Shown here: positions 1-12,480 of the stretch, piece after piece | Layout of the letters: each line of letters begins with the position of its first letter | How positions within the stretch are numbered: position 1 is the first letter of the stretch | Assembly: GCA_006384855.1 (NCBI GenBank) | Contig: VCJN01002960.1 | Span: 20,156 to 84,155, forward strand | Reading direction: 5' to 3' | DNA: 64,000 nucleotides | Source: Tetraselmis striata | Taxonomy: Eukaryota > Chlorophyta > Chlorodendrophyceae > Chlorodendrales > Chlorodendraceae | Made by a program: the position numbers and the translations under genes | Notes under the pieces: generated by a model | Told to the model about the DNA's origin: nothing | Database searches by the model: none | Seen by the model: only the letters and a program-made list of their open reading frames with translations

Positions 1-6
1 GTTAAT

Positions 7-235
7 ATGGGGTTTCCCAACAGTGCTAGCTGTCCTAGTGTGACCCGTACGGTCTGCTCGTGGTTTCAACCGGTTTTGTTACCGGTACCATCGGGTTTTT
101 GTACGGGCTGCACCATCGCCCGTGCTTGAGCCAAGCGTTATTCCCGGCCGGGGAGCTACTTAGGACAGCCACACCACAAGCTCATCTGCCATGTTCCAGC
201 TCGTTGCCTTCAGCCGCGGCTTCGCGTACTTGTGC
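7..235 (+). repeat. Diverged direct repeat, copy 1
   Basis: This stretch and 1680-1905 align along their length: the shared landmarks are GGGGTTTCCCAACAG near the start, TTTCAACCGGTT, GTACGGGCTG followed by CATCGCCCGTGCTTGA, CCGGGGAGCTA and CTCGTTGCCTTC. The two copies are about 1.67 kb apart in the same orientation. They could be the long terminal repeats of a decayed element or two copies of a dispersed repeat. The left edge lies at the window boundary, so the true start is not visible. Confidence 0.7.
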
Positions 236-1630
236 GCGAGAGGGTTGCAGTTGTTGATCAAGTCCGCACCCAACGAGGCTGATTTCCCCGGTCGTATCAG
301 TAGTGAGTCATCGTGCCGCGCACATGCGTGACATCATCCGGCAGCGATAGACAGCCCCTCGGTAGTGTGGTTTTCCCGAGTCGTGCGCCCGAGGTCGCTT
401 TCCGTTCTTGCCCGGGCTTTGCGGCTGGGACGCTTTCGGGTGGCGATGCACACGGTATGAAATTAGAGTTGGGGGTTGAAACCTCATCAACACCCGAAGC
501 CGAGTCGCGGTTCGGGCCCGCTTTCGTGGGCTCATGTTATGGAGCACCCTCTCGCGGTAATAAACTCTAGAGGGTAGGTGGGGCGGCCGCGCTCGGTACC
601 ATGGCCGCTCTTCGTCACGGTTGTCAACGGCGACAACTACATACGCCTACCGCAAAAAATCGGCGCGGACGGAAGAGGACGGCAGTGTCGTCAGAACGGC
701 CGTTTGCCGTTATGCAAGACATTGCAACTCGGTCCGCGGGTCCTCACAACAAGGCATCGTGGCATCAACGGTCGTTGCGCGTTGTGGTTCTTCGGAACTA
801 CCGTGTCATTGGTCCGTTACGGGGATGGCGCCGCTCATGCGACTGTGGTGTGAGAGGGCTCGTCACCCTCGCCATAACCGTGCCGCATCAACGTCTGCTG
901 TGGTTGCAGCGGGGAGCGTCTACGCGGCTCGGTCCGTCGCAGCACTTCCGACGTTTCTTATTGTGCTTGTGTCGTCGTCACAAGGACGACAACCAGAAGC
1001 TGCCCGCCGGGGGGCATCTCTACCACTTGACGTGTTCGGCCACACTGGGTCTCGTGCCCGCGCCCCGATGCGCTATATGCGTTCCAGGTGCCGCCCCTCG
1101 TGCGAGGCGGCGCGACGACCGCCGTTGGCGCTGATGGCAATGGCCGTACAACGCAGTCGTCGCGCGGCGACACGTGTCCACCATCCGCAATATGCACAGG
1201 TACATAGTTACCGTCGCGTCGCGTACAAAGTACCGTACTCCACATGGATGTACGTGGCGCGCTCGCGCGCCAACACGCGTAGCCCGTACTCATCGTACAT
1301 GTGCCGCTATGCTGGGTATACTCGCCAACGTTCCCGCTCTTGTTAATCTGCATGTCCGGTTCCAGTCGCGCGCCGCTATGGCACTGCTATGCTGCACGGC
1401 GCCCTTGGGAGATGCCTCCATAATTTCGCACCTTGTCCGGCCTTGTGTCGCTCCGACGTTCGCCGGCGCCCACGTCTCCCATCCGTGTCTGCTCTACGCC
1501 TATGCCTCGATCGAGGACCATGCACGTCATGTTGGCGCGAGACCCCCTACAAACCAAGACAATTCCGCCTTCGTCTGGTTGGCACGCGTGCTGACTGCGC
1601 ACGCTCGCAGTGGTAAACGAATCACGTGTA
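236..1630. other. Gene-free interval between direct repeats
   Basis: GC-rich sequence between the two direct repeats. It has overlapping open frames on both strands, but none shows a recognisable domain, signal peptide or splice structure. If the flanking repeats are LTRs, this would be the eroded interior of an element. Confidence 0.4.
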
Positions 1631-1668
1631 ACAGCAAAACGAGACTCGATTGCATATTTGAAATGATC
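1631..1668 (+). repeat. Short dispersed motif, copy 1 of 4
   Basis: Contains AAAACGAGACTCGATTGCAT followed by TTTGAAAT. The same roughly 35-bp block recurs at 3286-3325, 5301-5332 and 5630-5660. Its location just before the second direct repeat suggests it marks an element edge. Confidence 0.55.
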
Positions 1669-1679
1669 TAAATCTGTGT

Positions 1680-1905
1680 ATGGGGTTTCCCAACAGCGTT
1701 AGATGTCCTCGTGTAACCCATATGGTATGCTGGCGGTTTCAACCGGTTAAGTTACCGCCATGTTTCATGTCCCACCATGTTTCAGTACGGGCTGCCCCAT
1801 CGCCCGTGCTTGATCCATGCGTTCCCAGCCGGGGAGCTATTTAGAACTACCACCCGCTCGCCGGCCATCTTCCAGCGCTCGTTGCCTTCGGCAGCGCCAC
1901 GGCGC
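1680..1905 (+). repeat. Diverged direct repeat, copy 2
   Basis: Second copy of the repeat at 7-235, same orientation, sharing the same ordered landmarks (GGGGTTTCCCAACAG, TTTCAACCGGTT, GTACGGGCTG, CCGGGGAGCTA, CTCGTTGCCTTC) with scattered substitutions and small indels. It runs directly into the repeat family at 1915-2280. Confidence 0.7.
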
Positions 1906-1914
1906 ACCCGCACG

Positions 1915-2280
1915 GTGTTTAAAGTCGGCGATATAGCGTGCGTACGGTGTCTTATGTACCCGTACAAGGACCACCCCTATCCCACCCCCGCATGGGCCAC
2001 TAGCAGTGCACACGACGTGAACGAGAACCTCTATACCACCACCCATGGCCCCTTATGGGCTAGGGGTGAGATATGGGCCGAGTTGTTTTGGATTTGGTGA
2101 GGCACGGGTGAAAAATCGTGCGATGCAGCCCGTGTCTCACCTTCGCCCGATAGCCGTATTTCCGCTATTTATAAAGATTATCACAGCTACCCGTCAGCAC
2201 TCCATCGGCTCCCGATGCACCTATAAGGAGACGAATTGAGCCATATGGGTCTCTATCACTAGCATATGTGTATAGTGACC
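1915..2280 (+). repeat. Dispersed repeat family B, copy 1
   Basis: Reads in the same order as the reverse complement of 32085-32455: GGCGATATAGCG, CCGTACAAGGACCACCCC, GTGCACACGACGTGAACGAG, CACCCATGGCCCCTTATG, GGTGAGGCACGGGTGAAA, ATCGGCTCCCGATGCACCTA and ATATGGGTCTCTATCACTAG. A shorter copy lies at 19255-19385. It has no convincing open frame, so it is probably a non-coding mobile element or an element end. Confidence 0.75.
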
Positions 2281-3285
2281 TTCGGTAGGCGTAGGTAGCA
2301 GATGGGAGGCGGTGCGTCGATCACTGATCTACGGGTGGCGGTTGACCGGCCCCCATTCAGCCTATTTATCTAATCTCGGCGCAAACATACGGGGGGAGAT
2401 GGGGCACCGCGCACCGACCATCTCATGGGCCACTGCTCATGGGCCATACCGCACCTTTAAGAGCTAGGTAAGGCCATGGGACGGTACATATGCGGCAGAC
2501 GAAATAGTAAGCTGCTTGTGGCAAGGGATGCCTATGTAGGACGAGGGGGTCGAGAGCGCGGAAAATCCGGGCGGTCGGTCGGGCCCATCGGGCCGGTATC
2601 GACTGAGATTGACAGCAAACTGACCGCCAGCGGGCGTCACCCCTGCGCATGTGCCTCTACTAGTGCTCATATGATCGATTAGTAGAGTTGCCTCAGCCGC
2701 CCCCACGTACGGGAAGGGTTGAGGCCGGGGGTGTATTTCCGAAAACGCGCGTGTTCCAAGACCGGACGGTTTCTTGAATTGGGGGCACATGGGGCACCTT
2801 CCCTGTAGCCCCCGACCTCTAGCTCATTCTTTTCTATAGCATCCCTATGAGATAGACTATGGACCTATCCTATTTCCAGGGCAGGTGGTAGTGCCCGTTC
2901 GGCTCGGGCATGCGTGAGGCCGTGAGCATCGCCCCCCTCCGCAGTAAGCCTAACGGGCACTGCCCGTCCACGGTTGCGGCCGACAAGAGACCGTTTTCGC
3001 GGACTGCTACGCAGCATACGAGTGGAATATACCGGGAAACAAGCGATAAACACGATACATTATTCTAAAGTACAAAATAACGTACCGCGAAATGTATGTT
3101 TCACTATACCTACGATTAGGCACCCGCTGGTGCGCCGTGGCCCTCCCGATTTTCGTTTCCGCCTTGCAAGCTCCACCTCCGGCTCCCCCGCCCCCCACTA
3201 CCCCCCGCCCCCCTTTCGCTAAGCCTTCCTAGCCATATAAAATGCTGGCGCTTTTTCCGTGTGTTGCAAAAAGCCTTCGCAACCT
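2281..3285. other. Gene-free interval
   Basis: No supportable gene. The interval holds short overlapping frames only, and pyrimidine-rich stretches around 3170-3220. I see nothing further in it. Confidence 0.4.
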
Positions 3286-3325
3286 TTTGGCAGAACCAGA
3301 CTCGATTGCATGCTTGAAATGCGGA
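3286..3325 (+). repeat. Short dispersed motif, copy 2 of 4
   Basis: TTGGCAGAACCAGACTCGAT followed by GCATGCTTGAAATG; matches the blocks at 1631, 5301 and 5630. Confidence 0.5.
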
Positions 3326-3443
3326 TAAATAACGTTTCTACCCCCGCAAAGAGGAAACAACTATTAAATAGAGAAATAATTCAGAATATAGCACGAATAT
3401 AAAATGAAAAGTCCGACGTGGAGGTACAAACCAATTCTTTTTT

Positions 3444-3560
3444 TTGGCCCAGCAAACCGTATTTAATACTACGGTAGTACGAATCCACCGCTATCTAAGC
3501 AGTACTACAAGATCAAGCAACGCAGGCCGCTTAAAAGCGGCCCGCAGCCCGTACGAAGCG
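3444..3560 (+). repeat. Hairpin-containing repeat related to 57640-57846
   Basis: Contains CAGTACTACAAGATCAAGCA, then a short hairpin GCCGCTTAAAAGCGGC, then CCCGCAGCCCGTACGAAGCG. The same order of blocks occurs at 57783-57846, and in inverted orientation at 57638-57702. Confidence 0.55.
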
Positions 3561-3979
3561 GGATGGATGAGTGTTGCGCATCCGGTTGAGAGTCGTCCGG
3601 GCCACATGTGTACGTGTGTGCAAGGGTAATGCACGGATGCGCCATGCGTAGCTTCGGCAACGGAATGGCGGACAAATATAACGCCGTCAGATGAGGCAGC
3701 GTGCACGTTCTCGAGCCGCCACCAAGCTCATGACCCCGAGGAACTATCTTGCGAATAAGGCTTCATGGTGCTTGAGCGGGGTGGTGCACCGAGTGCCCCG
3801 TGATGAGAGGGGACCCGCCCGATTCACGGCCAAACATGCGACAGCGCGCACTGTGCAGCGCACCCCTTGCTCACCTCCCCCACCCTGCCGAAAACCATGC
3901 CCGTGTACTCCGACATGTCCATGATGTCTACCTCGAAGTGGGCCCTTCTCATCTGGTGGCTCTGCCGTGTTGTGCCAAC

Positions 3980-4562
3980 CCCTATTGCATGTCGCCAAAC
4001 ATGGTGCGCTGAACCCGATCCATACTCGCGGCCCGGGATGTTGCAATAGTCTACTTGACCCCGTACCGCATGGTCTTGAAATCCAACAGCGTGGGCTTCG
4101 GCAAGCTCCGGGAATCATGGCTCCCGGTCGCGACATTGAACGCCGGGAGCGAGAGCTCTGCGGCAGGCACCGTGTCCTTGAGTTCATCCTTGGGTATAGT
4201 GTCCTAGTCAAGAGGCACTACATGCTGAAACAAGTCGTCCACCTCTGCTCGGCGTATAGCAATGCCCAGATCATCAACACGGTGATCGCGAAAGGCGTCC
4301 ACGGTAGCATTGTGTTGCACACGCCAGTGAGCGTCGCCAAGCGCCGGTAGGTTCGTCAGCGCTCTCTGATCTCTCTGATCTCTCTGATATGATCTCTAAT
4401 GTCGTCATAGAGGTCCACATTGACGGGGTTGCGCTCTGTCGAGGGCAAAATGATCTTGCTCCCAACCACCGGGGCAATGCATGGGCTAGGCAAAAAGAAG
4501 TACCTGTACTCGTATGATGAATTACACAACGCGCCGCCATCGCTGAAAAAATCCACCGCCAT
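3980..4562 (-). pseudogene. Decayed reading frame, unrecognised
   Basis: On the minus strand the frame starting near 4562 reads as a protein-like segment (starts MAVDFFSDGG, contains PVNVDLYDDIRDHIREI). After a frameshift near 4360 the next frame continues with NATVDAFRDHRVDDLGIAIR, LSLPAFNVATG, LPKPTLLDFKTMRYGVK and AASMDRVQRTMFGDM, interrupted by in-frame TAG codons near 4206, 4050 and 3991. Balanced composition over some 180 codons argues that this was once coding. I do not recognise the family. Its setting among repeats suggests a dead mobile-element gene, but a decayed host gene is possible. Confidence 0.4.
4363..4392 (+). repeat. Short tandem repeat, CTCTCTGAT unit
   Basis: Three near-perfect copies of the 9-bp unit CTCTCTGAT. 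It lies at the frameshift in the decayed frame on the opposite strand, where it encodes a REI-type repeat, and slippage there may have caused the frame change. Confidence 0.7.
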
Positions 4563-5300
4563 CAGTAGCGCTACACGAGGTCAATAACACAAGCGTCGCT
4601 CATAAATGCGGCCCGCATCCGGTACATGTACTCGTACGGTACATTAGTCGCATTTATATACGGCTGATGCTGGCGGAATCAGTCTGTGAGTACCAATAGT
4701 TATTTAGGTGCGCGCATGATCGGTCACCGCTGGTGCGCTGATCGGCGCTGATGGTGCACCAACGGTACGCGCCTCTTCTGGTAATGCCCGGGCGGATATT
4801 ATATGTGTGCGCCTGCGCACTACTAGCTAGGCGCTTAGCGTGCAACCCAAGGGCAGCAAGCCCTAGGGTGCAGCATAAGGCCCTAGATCGATAGAAGCGC
4901 GAGTATACCGTCGAAAAATGGACACCATTTGAAATTCAAAATTTCTTGCAACTTTATTCCCGCTTAGTCTTTGATGCTTAACATGCCAGGATCCGTCTTA
5001 CAGGCATGCGGCCCAGCGGCACGAACCCGCATAAGGTCCACTAGTTCAATAGTGCGTAGCTTGCAGCCCTCTGACAGACTAAGGCCAGCTGACATACTAG
5101 TATATTCTGGATTTTGGGGCCTATACTACAATCCCTTGATCTCCTGACGGTTGGGGGGGGGGGGGGTGTACATGATGGTGACTATGCCACGTTCCGGCCG
5201 TCGAGCACGCCCCACCGGTGGCCCTACCGGCGCCTCCTACTATGTGATTTGGCGCTACCCCTGCTGCATCAACCCGCCGCTCTCTCCATTCGCGCTTCCT
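4563..5300. other. Gene-free interval with a 14-bp G tract
   Basis: No supportable gene. A run of 14 G lies at about 5153-5166. Confidence 0.4.
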
Positions 5301-5332
5301 TGGCAAAACCAGACTGAACTTTGAAATGTTTT
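5301..5332 (+). repeat. Short dispersed motif, copy 3 of 4
   Basis: TTGGCAAAACCAGACTGAAC followed by TTTGAAATG; lies about 330 bp from copy 4 in the same orientation. Confidence 0.5.
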
Positions 5333-5629
5333 TCGAAACCGATACATGATGGGGTTTCTTACATTCCAAAACCGCTTTTTAGCCGCGTGTGCTGTTGGAG
5401 CGGTACACGTTACTGCTTCACCCGCCGTCGATGCGCCCCTTCGATGAGCAGAAATAAACGCAGCCGAATAAACTGAACCTGTCATCTTCCAGTTTCGCGG
5501 TGTTTCACACAGACCCCCCCTTCCCCCGGCCCGACCCCCACACACCTTACTTTGTTTTCCCTCCGCCACGCTTTCACTGGACCTCTGCCAATTTTGGCTG
5601 TTGACCGTGTGAAACAGCCTATGCCATCT

Positions 5630-5660
5630 TATGGCAAAACCCGACTCAACTTTGAAATCT
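5630..5660 (+). repeat. Short dispersed motif, copy 4 of 4
   Basis: ATGGCAAAACCCGACTCAAC followed by TTTGAAATC. From here to about 6530 the sequence is comparatively AT-rich and I see no supportable gene. Confidence 0.5.
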
Positions 5661-6535
5661 CCTTTATGCTGCTGGCCAATATATTATTCCTGCCCGCTAT
5701 TCTGTCGAGCATGGGTAAGGATATTAATCAGCAGTACCCGTACTGGAGAAGTACCGCCGGCATTTCTCATTATTCCTCCCTTATCTACAGGTGCCCGCGC
5801 GGCACTAAGAAATTCACCACTACAAAAATGCCCGTCTTTTCTAGTCCCTAGTGAGACGGATATATATCACAATGTTAGCACGAAATTTGTAAAAGTTCGC
5901 CTGGAGTCAAAGTGAAAGTCGTCAGAGTAAAAGTCTCTGTTTTCACACTTTCTAGGTGCCGCACGGGCACCCGTGTTCGGACATGGGTTTTACCTACTGG
6001 TACTTCACCAGTGAGTAATATCGTCAGCAATATTATGCTAAATCACAAGGGATCTCCTCCTTTGGAATCCATGTATGCAGCTTATTTGTATTACAGTAAT
6101 CAGTGTACGCAGTCAGGGAGAATTACAATTAGCGATTAACTAATGATTACATCAGCAGGGTGTTTCACCGTTGCTGCCCGTGTTTCATTGCCACACCCGT
6201 AAGGATTAAATCCCGGGTATGTTTAGACCCTGTTATTGCATTGCACACGCAGCTGAGCGCGACACGTACCACTGCAGCAACAAATCGCCGCCATCGCCAC
6301 CGCGGCCTTTAAAACTGGCATGTCGTTGGAGCTAATCAGTCCTATTTGTGCGCATGCACCTATTCAGTGTCTACATTTCAGGGTGTCAGCCTTCACACCA
6401 ACAGACAATGGCCCAATTTAATTCCGTCCGGGAAAATGTATCTTCGTCACGTTTAGAATGGCAACAACAGTGTAGTAACTGTCTCGCTATGACGCCACCT
6501 CATTGTGTCAGGCCGGCTCTGGATGAGCTCGGCGT

Positions 6536-9500
6536 TTACTCGTCGCGTTTTGTTGTGAGGGGCTGCGCCTCGTCCTGCTGGGTGCTGACGTTGGTGGACG
6601 TGCTGGCGACGGGCCCCAGATTGCGCGACGACTTGTTGGTCCCGCTGACGCTGCGGCTGACCTCGATCTCGTAGTGCGCCAGGTTTGCCTCCACCTGCGC
6701 AAGAGCGCACTCAGCCCACTGGCAGCCGGCAGAGCGGCGACATCTAGTAACACCCACAACTGCTTGCAAGCTTATTGTTGATCAGTGCCAAGCCCAATGC
6801 CGGGCCGCCATCCGCTGCCGACAGGCCAACACATCGGGCGAGCGGTCACCTGCTCCAGGAGGGGTGCGCATGCGGGGAACACCTCCACCCACGCGTTGAA
6901 CAGCGGCAACACGATGACTTTGAAGAACCCAACCTGCGCAGGCGCCGGCCAGCGTCAGCTCAGGGTGCCACATGAAATGCACCAGGCAACAGGGGCAGGG
7001 GGCGGCAGGCGATGGGGTGTCGGGTGACGAGGATACACACCTGATTCTGCGGTGCGCTTGCCCTAGTAGAGTGAAGTTGGCGGCAGGGGGTGGAACACAG
7101 GCGCAGCATGCCGGTCAGCGACGGCGTTGCAGTGAGCAAGCGGCCGGATTGGCACAGCATGCCGTTACATCAGTTAATTGGGCCCACAAAAAAGCAATGA
7201 TTTGGCTTTCGACATACAATCTACACATATTATTACATAGATATGTAAGTATCACATTTAATTATATATTATATATTGATACATATAATCCAGCGAAGCG
7301 TCGATTTTTCGGCGGTGAGCTTTATTGCCGTACGGGTACCTGTATAGTGCAGCGGAACGGGCCTATAGGTGCATGACTAAAACGCTTATCTACTGGCATG
7401 TACTACTAAGTACTATAATCAACCCGCCTGTCCGCCCGCCCGCCCGCCCGCCCACCCACGGTTCTTAATTACACAGCTGTCCGATTACGATCTCACGGTT
7501 GGGAGGTACTGGTACTGGTACTCGCTACTCGCTGCTGGTAACGGGAAAAAAATGGTGCTCGCTAGTCGTCAAAAGCGCTTATCTACTGACATGTACTACT
7601 AAGTACTATAATCCGGTGGAGCCGCCGCTCGAAACGCTGCGCCAGATGACTTCTATGCAAGCCACACGCGAGTTCCTACTAGTCGCTACTTCAAAGCGCT
7701 GGCAATGCAATTCATGGAACTGTAGGCCAGTGATATAGAACCCGTTCCTTTAAAATTTTCTGAAAAATCTACGCATCGCTGATTCAACTGTCAAGTTACT
7801 TCATATATTAATATATGTGTAGCGGTGTGTATGCATGAACAGCATCCAGTGATCCCAACGCATGGTTAGGGTATGGCGGTGGGCGTGCGGTAGGGGCAGG
7901 CATGCGGTCTGTTGGGGCCGGAGGAAGCGTGCGCACCCTGGCAGATCGCGGTCCATCAGCGCCGAGATGGGGCTAATGCCCGCGGCCCTCTCCAGATCAC
8001 CCTGCCATCCGCGAGCCCCACAGCTCCCAGTCAGTCGTGCTCAGCCGGCAGAGCCCTGCTCCAGGGCAAACGGTGAGCGCCGGCACCGTGGTGGCCGGCG
8101 CAAGGGGATCCACCTGGGCGAAAAACTCGTCCTCCAGGCGCTTCACCCACTCCACGTGTATGTGCATCGGGAGGGCGCAGTGCCCGATGTCCGCCACCTG
8201 GCAGCCGGCAAGCATTTCGCGGTCAGCAAAGCCGGCGGGGCGGGCATTTAATCGGGTCCGCAGGCCGCACGAATCATGCGTGGTTTGGCAGCATTGACCG
8301 GGAGACTCCATTTCATAGTATCTGTGGTGTGTTTTGACATTTCCAGATAATCTTGAGTCTTTCATTCTTCGCGAGGGGGGTCAAAAACAACAACACGTAT
8401 CGAGCTCGAAACTTGTCTGCGTTAGATGCCCAGTAAGGCCCCTCCCGAATGCACACCAGGTGCGCACCTTGAGTGCCATCTGCAGCACCAGCATGCGCTG
8501 CTCGTCGTTCATGGTGTTCCACATGGCCGGGATGCCGCGCTGCACCAGCTCCTTGTTCCGCTGCACCTTCGTCTCAAACTTGTTGAGCAGGTCAAAGTGC
8601 TGGCTCATGTCCGTGGAGAGCACCATCTTGATCACGCTGCTGCGGAAGCGCTTGCGCTTGCTGGCCGTGCTTTTGGAGCTGCTGGGGGTGGGATTGGAGG
8701 ACAGGAACGCGAGGTTGTCATCGCGGAGCAGCTTCATTGTCTCGCGCAGCGCATAGTGCTCCGCTACGGCCTGGTCGTTGAAGTCGTAGGCCATCTCCGT
8801 CTCCTGATCAATCTGGTACTGATTGTTCACCTGCGGGTGGCCTGCAAAATTGCATGCGGCGCACGCTGTCAGCAAGTGATGTCAAGGCGGCATGTGCCAT
8901 GTAGGGCGGGCGGAAATGCTGGAAGCGGGGCTCCTACGCGAACCGTTAACCATTTAATCCGCGGAGCTATAGCCAGGTCGTATTATGACGATAGCATCCG
9001 CCAGCATATAGCATTCTTCAAAATTAAGAGTACAATTACTCAGAATCCTTTCAATGTAACGACGAGGAAGAGCGCGCTGCCAGTATTACACGCCTAGAGC
9101 AGCACACGTACCTGTACAGTACTCGTTTCCATGACTGCTACCCACTGGTACCAGTGCTAGCTACGGCGAGCTGGCACCCCATTTCTGAGAGCAAACTATG
9201 GATTCCTATTACTATAGTAAGGTCGGAACCCGTGTATTAAAAAAATAGCCTCCATCTCCGTACCTGGTGCACTAATTACCATAACCCTGAAGCTGGCCTA
9301 CGGACCAGCAGAAAACCGGTAAATAAATAAGGATTTCATTATAGTCGGCGGAATCCTGCCTACCTGTTCTTCCACAAAATAAACTCCCACCTGGAGTATT
9401 TTTCAAGAGGGTTCTAATCGAGGTTTGCACCAAAACAATACCCTTACCCTCGACCCTTGAGCCGATCCTCGCCCCATGCAGCTAGGGTGGTTCTAAAAGG

Positions 9501-12447
9501 TTATGCGCCAGATTTCGATCAGGCGATGGTCAGGCGAACGGCTCAATAATATACAACATGTCAGATAAACAAATATAACGGCAAAAAGAGACCAAGTCGA
9601 AATAAGCCGATGTTGTTTGGGAGCTGAAAGTCGAGCCCTCCTCCAGCCCGCTTCCAAATTGCCTGATCGGGGTGGCTTAGAAAGACAGGAGATGGCAGGG
9701 AATGGCAGGGGCCGTACCGTAGTCGTGCACCATCGCCGCAACCATCCCCAGCAGGCCAACCTGCGGTGAGTGCGCCTTCCCGGGTGTCAGTTGCAGGTCG
9801 ATGAGGTTGCTGTGGCTCAGGATGGCGAGCAGCCGGTTGGTCACATCCGCGCCGTGGTGCTTGCAGTGATCTGCATGGGCACAGCGGCATCGTTCCATCA
9901 GGCATCCAGCCACTGGGCCACATAGCCCCCCCCCTAGTTTTGCATCCAGAATGCAGAAGGCGGATTTAACACCTCAAGCAGGTGACCATACGGAGAAGAC
10001 TCAAGGAAGGGTAATAAAATCCGAAGGATGAGTAATAAACTCCAAACGTAATAAATAAAAGAAAAACAGAAACAACACCAAACATGACAAATATAATGTA
10101 ATGTCTGTAATACTGGAATACAATACAAATACATAATAAAGACAAAATAAAACATGTTTTTAACAAACATATTTTTGACAAACATAATAAAGACAAAACA
10201 AAATAATACAGAAATTATGATAAAATCATAAGATAATGTATTGCTAAAGAATACACCACCATCACTTTTTTGGGGGGGGGAAGGGGGGGGGGGGGGGGGG
10301 GGGCTCACATTTCCCTGCGAGGTAGCCCTCCTCCACCGCTGCCGTGAATTGCATGAGGCGCTCCTTGGCTGTCGAGGACGTGAGCAGGCGCAGGGACTCG
10401 ACGCCCTGCTCCACCACCACGGACAGCGGCTCCGGGTGTTCGAAAAAGTAGGAGCGCGGGGTGACGAGGTCCAGAAAAAAGTCGGCGCCGATCTGCTCCT
10501 GTACATGGACCGTCAGGCGCATCAGCCGCTGCGAGCGCGACTGCACGGCGATAGGCGGCCGTGCGGGGCGCTCTCCCACACCGGCGCAGTCGTCCTCGCC
10601 GTCGCTGGCCTCCGCCACGCCAGGCAGCGATGCTGTCCGTGACGCTGCGCTGATGTCGAGGGTCGACACGGAGTCGGTGCGCAGGGACGAGGAGCGGCGG
10701 CCGCCTCCCCTCTGCATGTTGGTCAGCAGGAAGTTGCGGATCCCCGCGTCAACGGCGCTGAGCGATAGGCCGGCCTCCAGGTCGGGCACCTCCAGCGCGC
10801 CGCTGTGTGACACGAGCAGCGCCTCGAGCCGCGCCGCGTCTGCGGCCGAGGGGCGCCGCAGGATGCCTTGCTGGTAGCGGCGCAGAAACTCGAGCGTCTT
10901 TGCCATGGGCGAATCCAGGTCCAGGCCAGCTTTTGCCTGCACAGGGGGGCAGGCGGGAATTCCCGTTAGAGGTTGCGCTAGAGGTTAGAGGTTGTTAGGG
11001 TTGCCTCTAGCTGGGGCCTCTAATTGGTCAGGTGGGGCACCGCCAAGTGAAAGCGAGCCGCACCGCACACCATATGCAGGTGTGTGTGTGTGTGTGCGTT
11101 AGTGTGCATTCGTACGTGACGCCTTGTGGCAATGGTTGGCGCAGCCGCTCACCTGGCTCAGGAGCGCGGTCACATGCCGCTTGAGGTACTTGTTCCTTGC
11201 GAAAAGGCAGGCGCTCAGCGCGCAAAGCAGAACCACAACCACTCCGCAGGCGGCGAGCACCGGTACGAGCCACGTTCTGCTTTCGGCATGGTCAGAAGGC
11301 ACCTGTCAACGCAGGCGCACAAATAGGGGGAGCGGGGAGAAGGGGGGTGTAGCGGTCTCAGCATGTGGATCTGCGGCTCTGTTTTATGTGGCCAATGTCA
11401 GTCGCGCACACAAACCCTAAAAACCCTAAAGCAATGACTGAATATGTGACCTCAATACGCGGGGAAACGGTGTGGTGAGATGGCCAGCGACGGTGACGCC
11501 GCTTACGTAAGGGTACTGGCGTCCGTTGGCCCACACAATAACTTCGTCCTCGACGATGGTCAACTGGTACGTCCCGAGATCGATAGTCGCCACAATGGCA
11601 AGCCGCGCCTCGCTGGCTCCGCGGGGGGTGCCGTAGTTGCCAATTTCGATGTTGGTGTGGTTGAGATCCCAGTCGCCGTTGGAGAGGTAGCCGCGCGGCC
11701 CGATCGTGCCTTTAAAGACCGGGAAGAGCCCCTTCTCAAAGACGCCGGCAACGTCAGTGCCCGTCGGGATGGCCCCGGGGGCGTCCATGGCTCTGGCGGC
11801 GGCGGCAAGGCCAACCGCCGCGCTCCACACGGTGTCGTACATCTGGAACGCAAACAGCGTGCCCAGCGCCCCAAGGACAGTAGAACTCTGGTTGAATATC
11901 ATCCCTGCCGCGACGCCAAAGCCTGCGGTAGATGGAGAATGTTGAGGAGGCACAGCTGAATCAGCAGTTTGGACAGCTGGGATGGCAAACTGCGATGCTT
12001 CCCCAAACACCGCGACATTCAATTGGGCACCCGGGTCAATAATTCATTCTGGACATGACAATAGAAATACATGGGCTGTTATATAAGAATGTAAGTTCTT
12101 TCATCGAAAACAATGAATTCTTTGGCACAAAGTAGCCAGAGATTCTATGAAACAGTAATGGTACCGGGTTAGGGATTTAGCTATAGTTCTATGTATATGC
12201 AGTACCTTCTCGGGAAGGGGGGGGGGGGGGGGGGGACAATCATACACACCTAACCCAAATCATGGTCACTGTAGCCGCAGAATGGGACAGTAGAGTGTGA
12301 AGGCTTGCAGCAGTGGGGGGGGGGGAGCATGGGAAATGCTTACCTGGGGTGCTCGTGTTCATGGCCGACAGCGTACGGGCTGCCAACTCCTGTGAGGGCA
12401 CGGCGAGGAATAACCCCTGCACAGCGAGGTGGGGGTTGGGGGTGGGT

Positions 12448-12480
<33 letters not shown>

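Noticed and set aside
601..1346. Long overlapping plus-strand frames upstream of the second direct repeat
   Set aside because: Three frames overlap, all Arg/Ala/Ser/Thr-rich from GC-rich composition, with no domain, signal peptide or splice pattern.
2045..2239. Short frame with a conserved counterpart at 32116-32316 on the other strand
   Set aside because: The shared peptide reflects DNA-level identity of repeat family B; substitutions do not favour silent sites, so coding is not supported.
11415..11431. AACCCTAAAAACCCTAAA, like a plant telomere repeat
   Set aside because: Only two units within an intron; too short to be an interstitial telomere.
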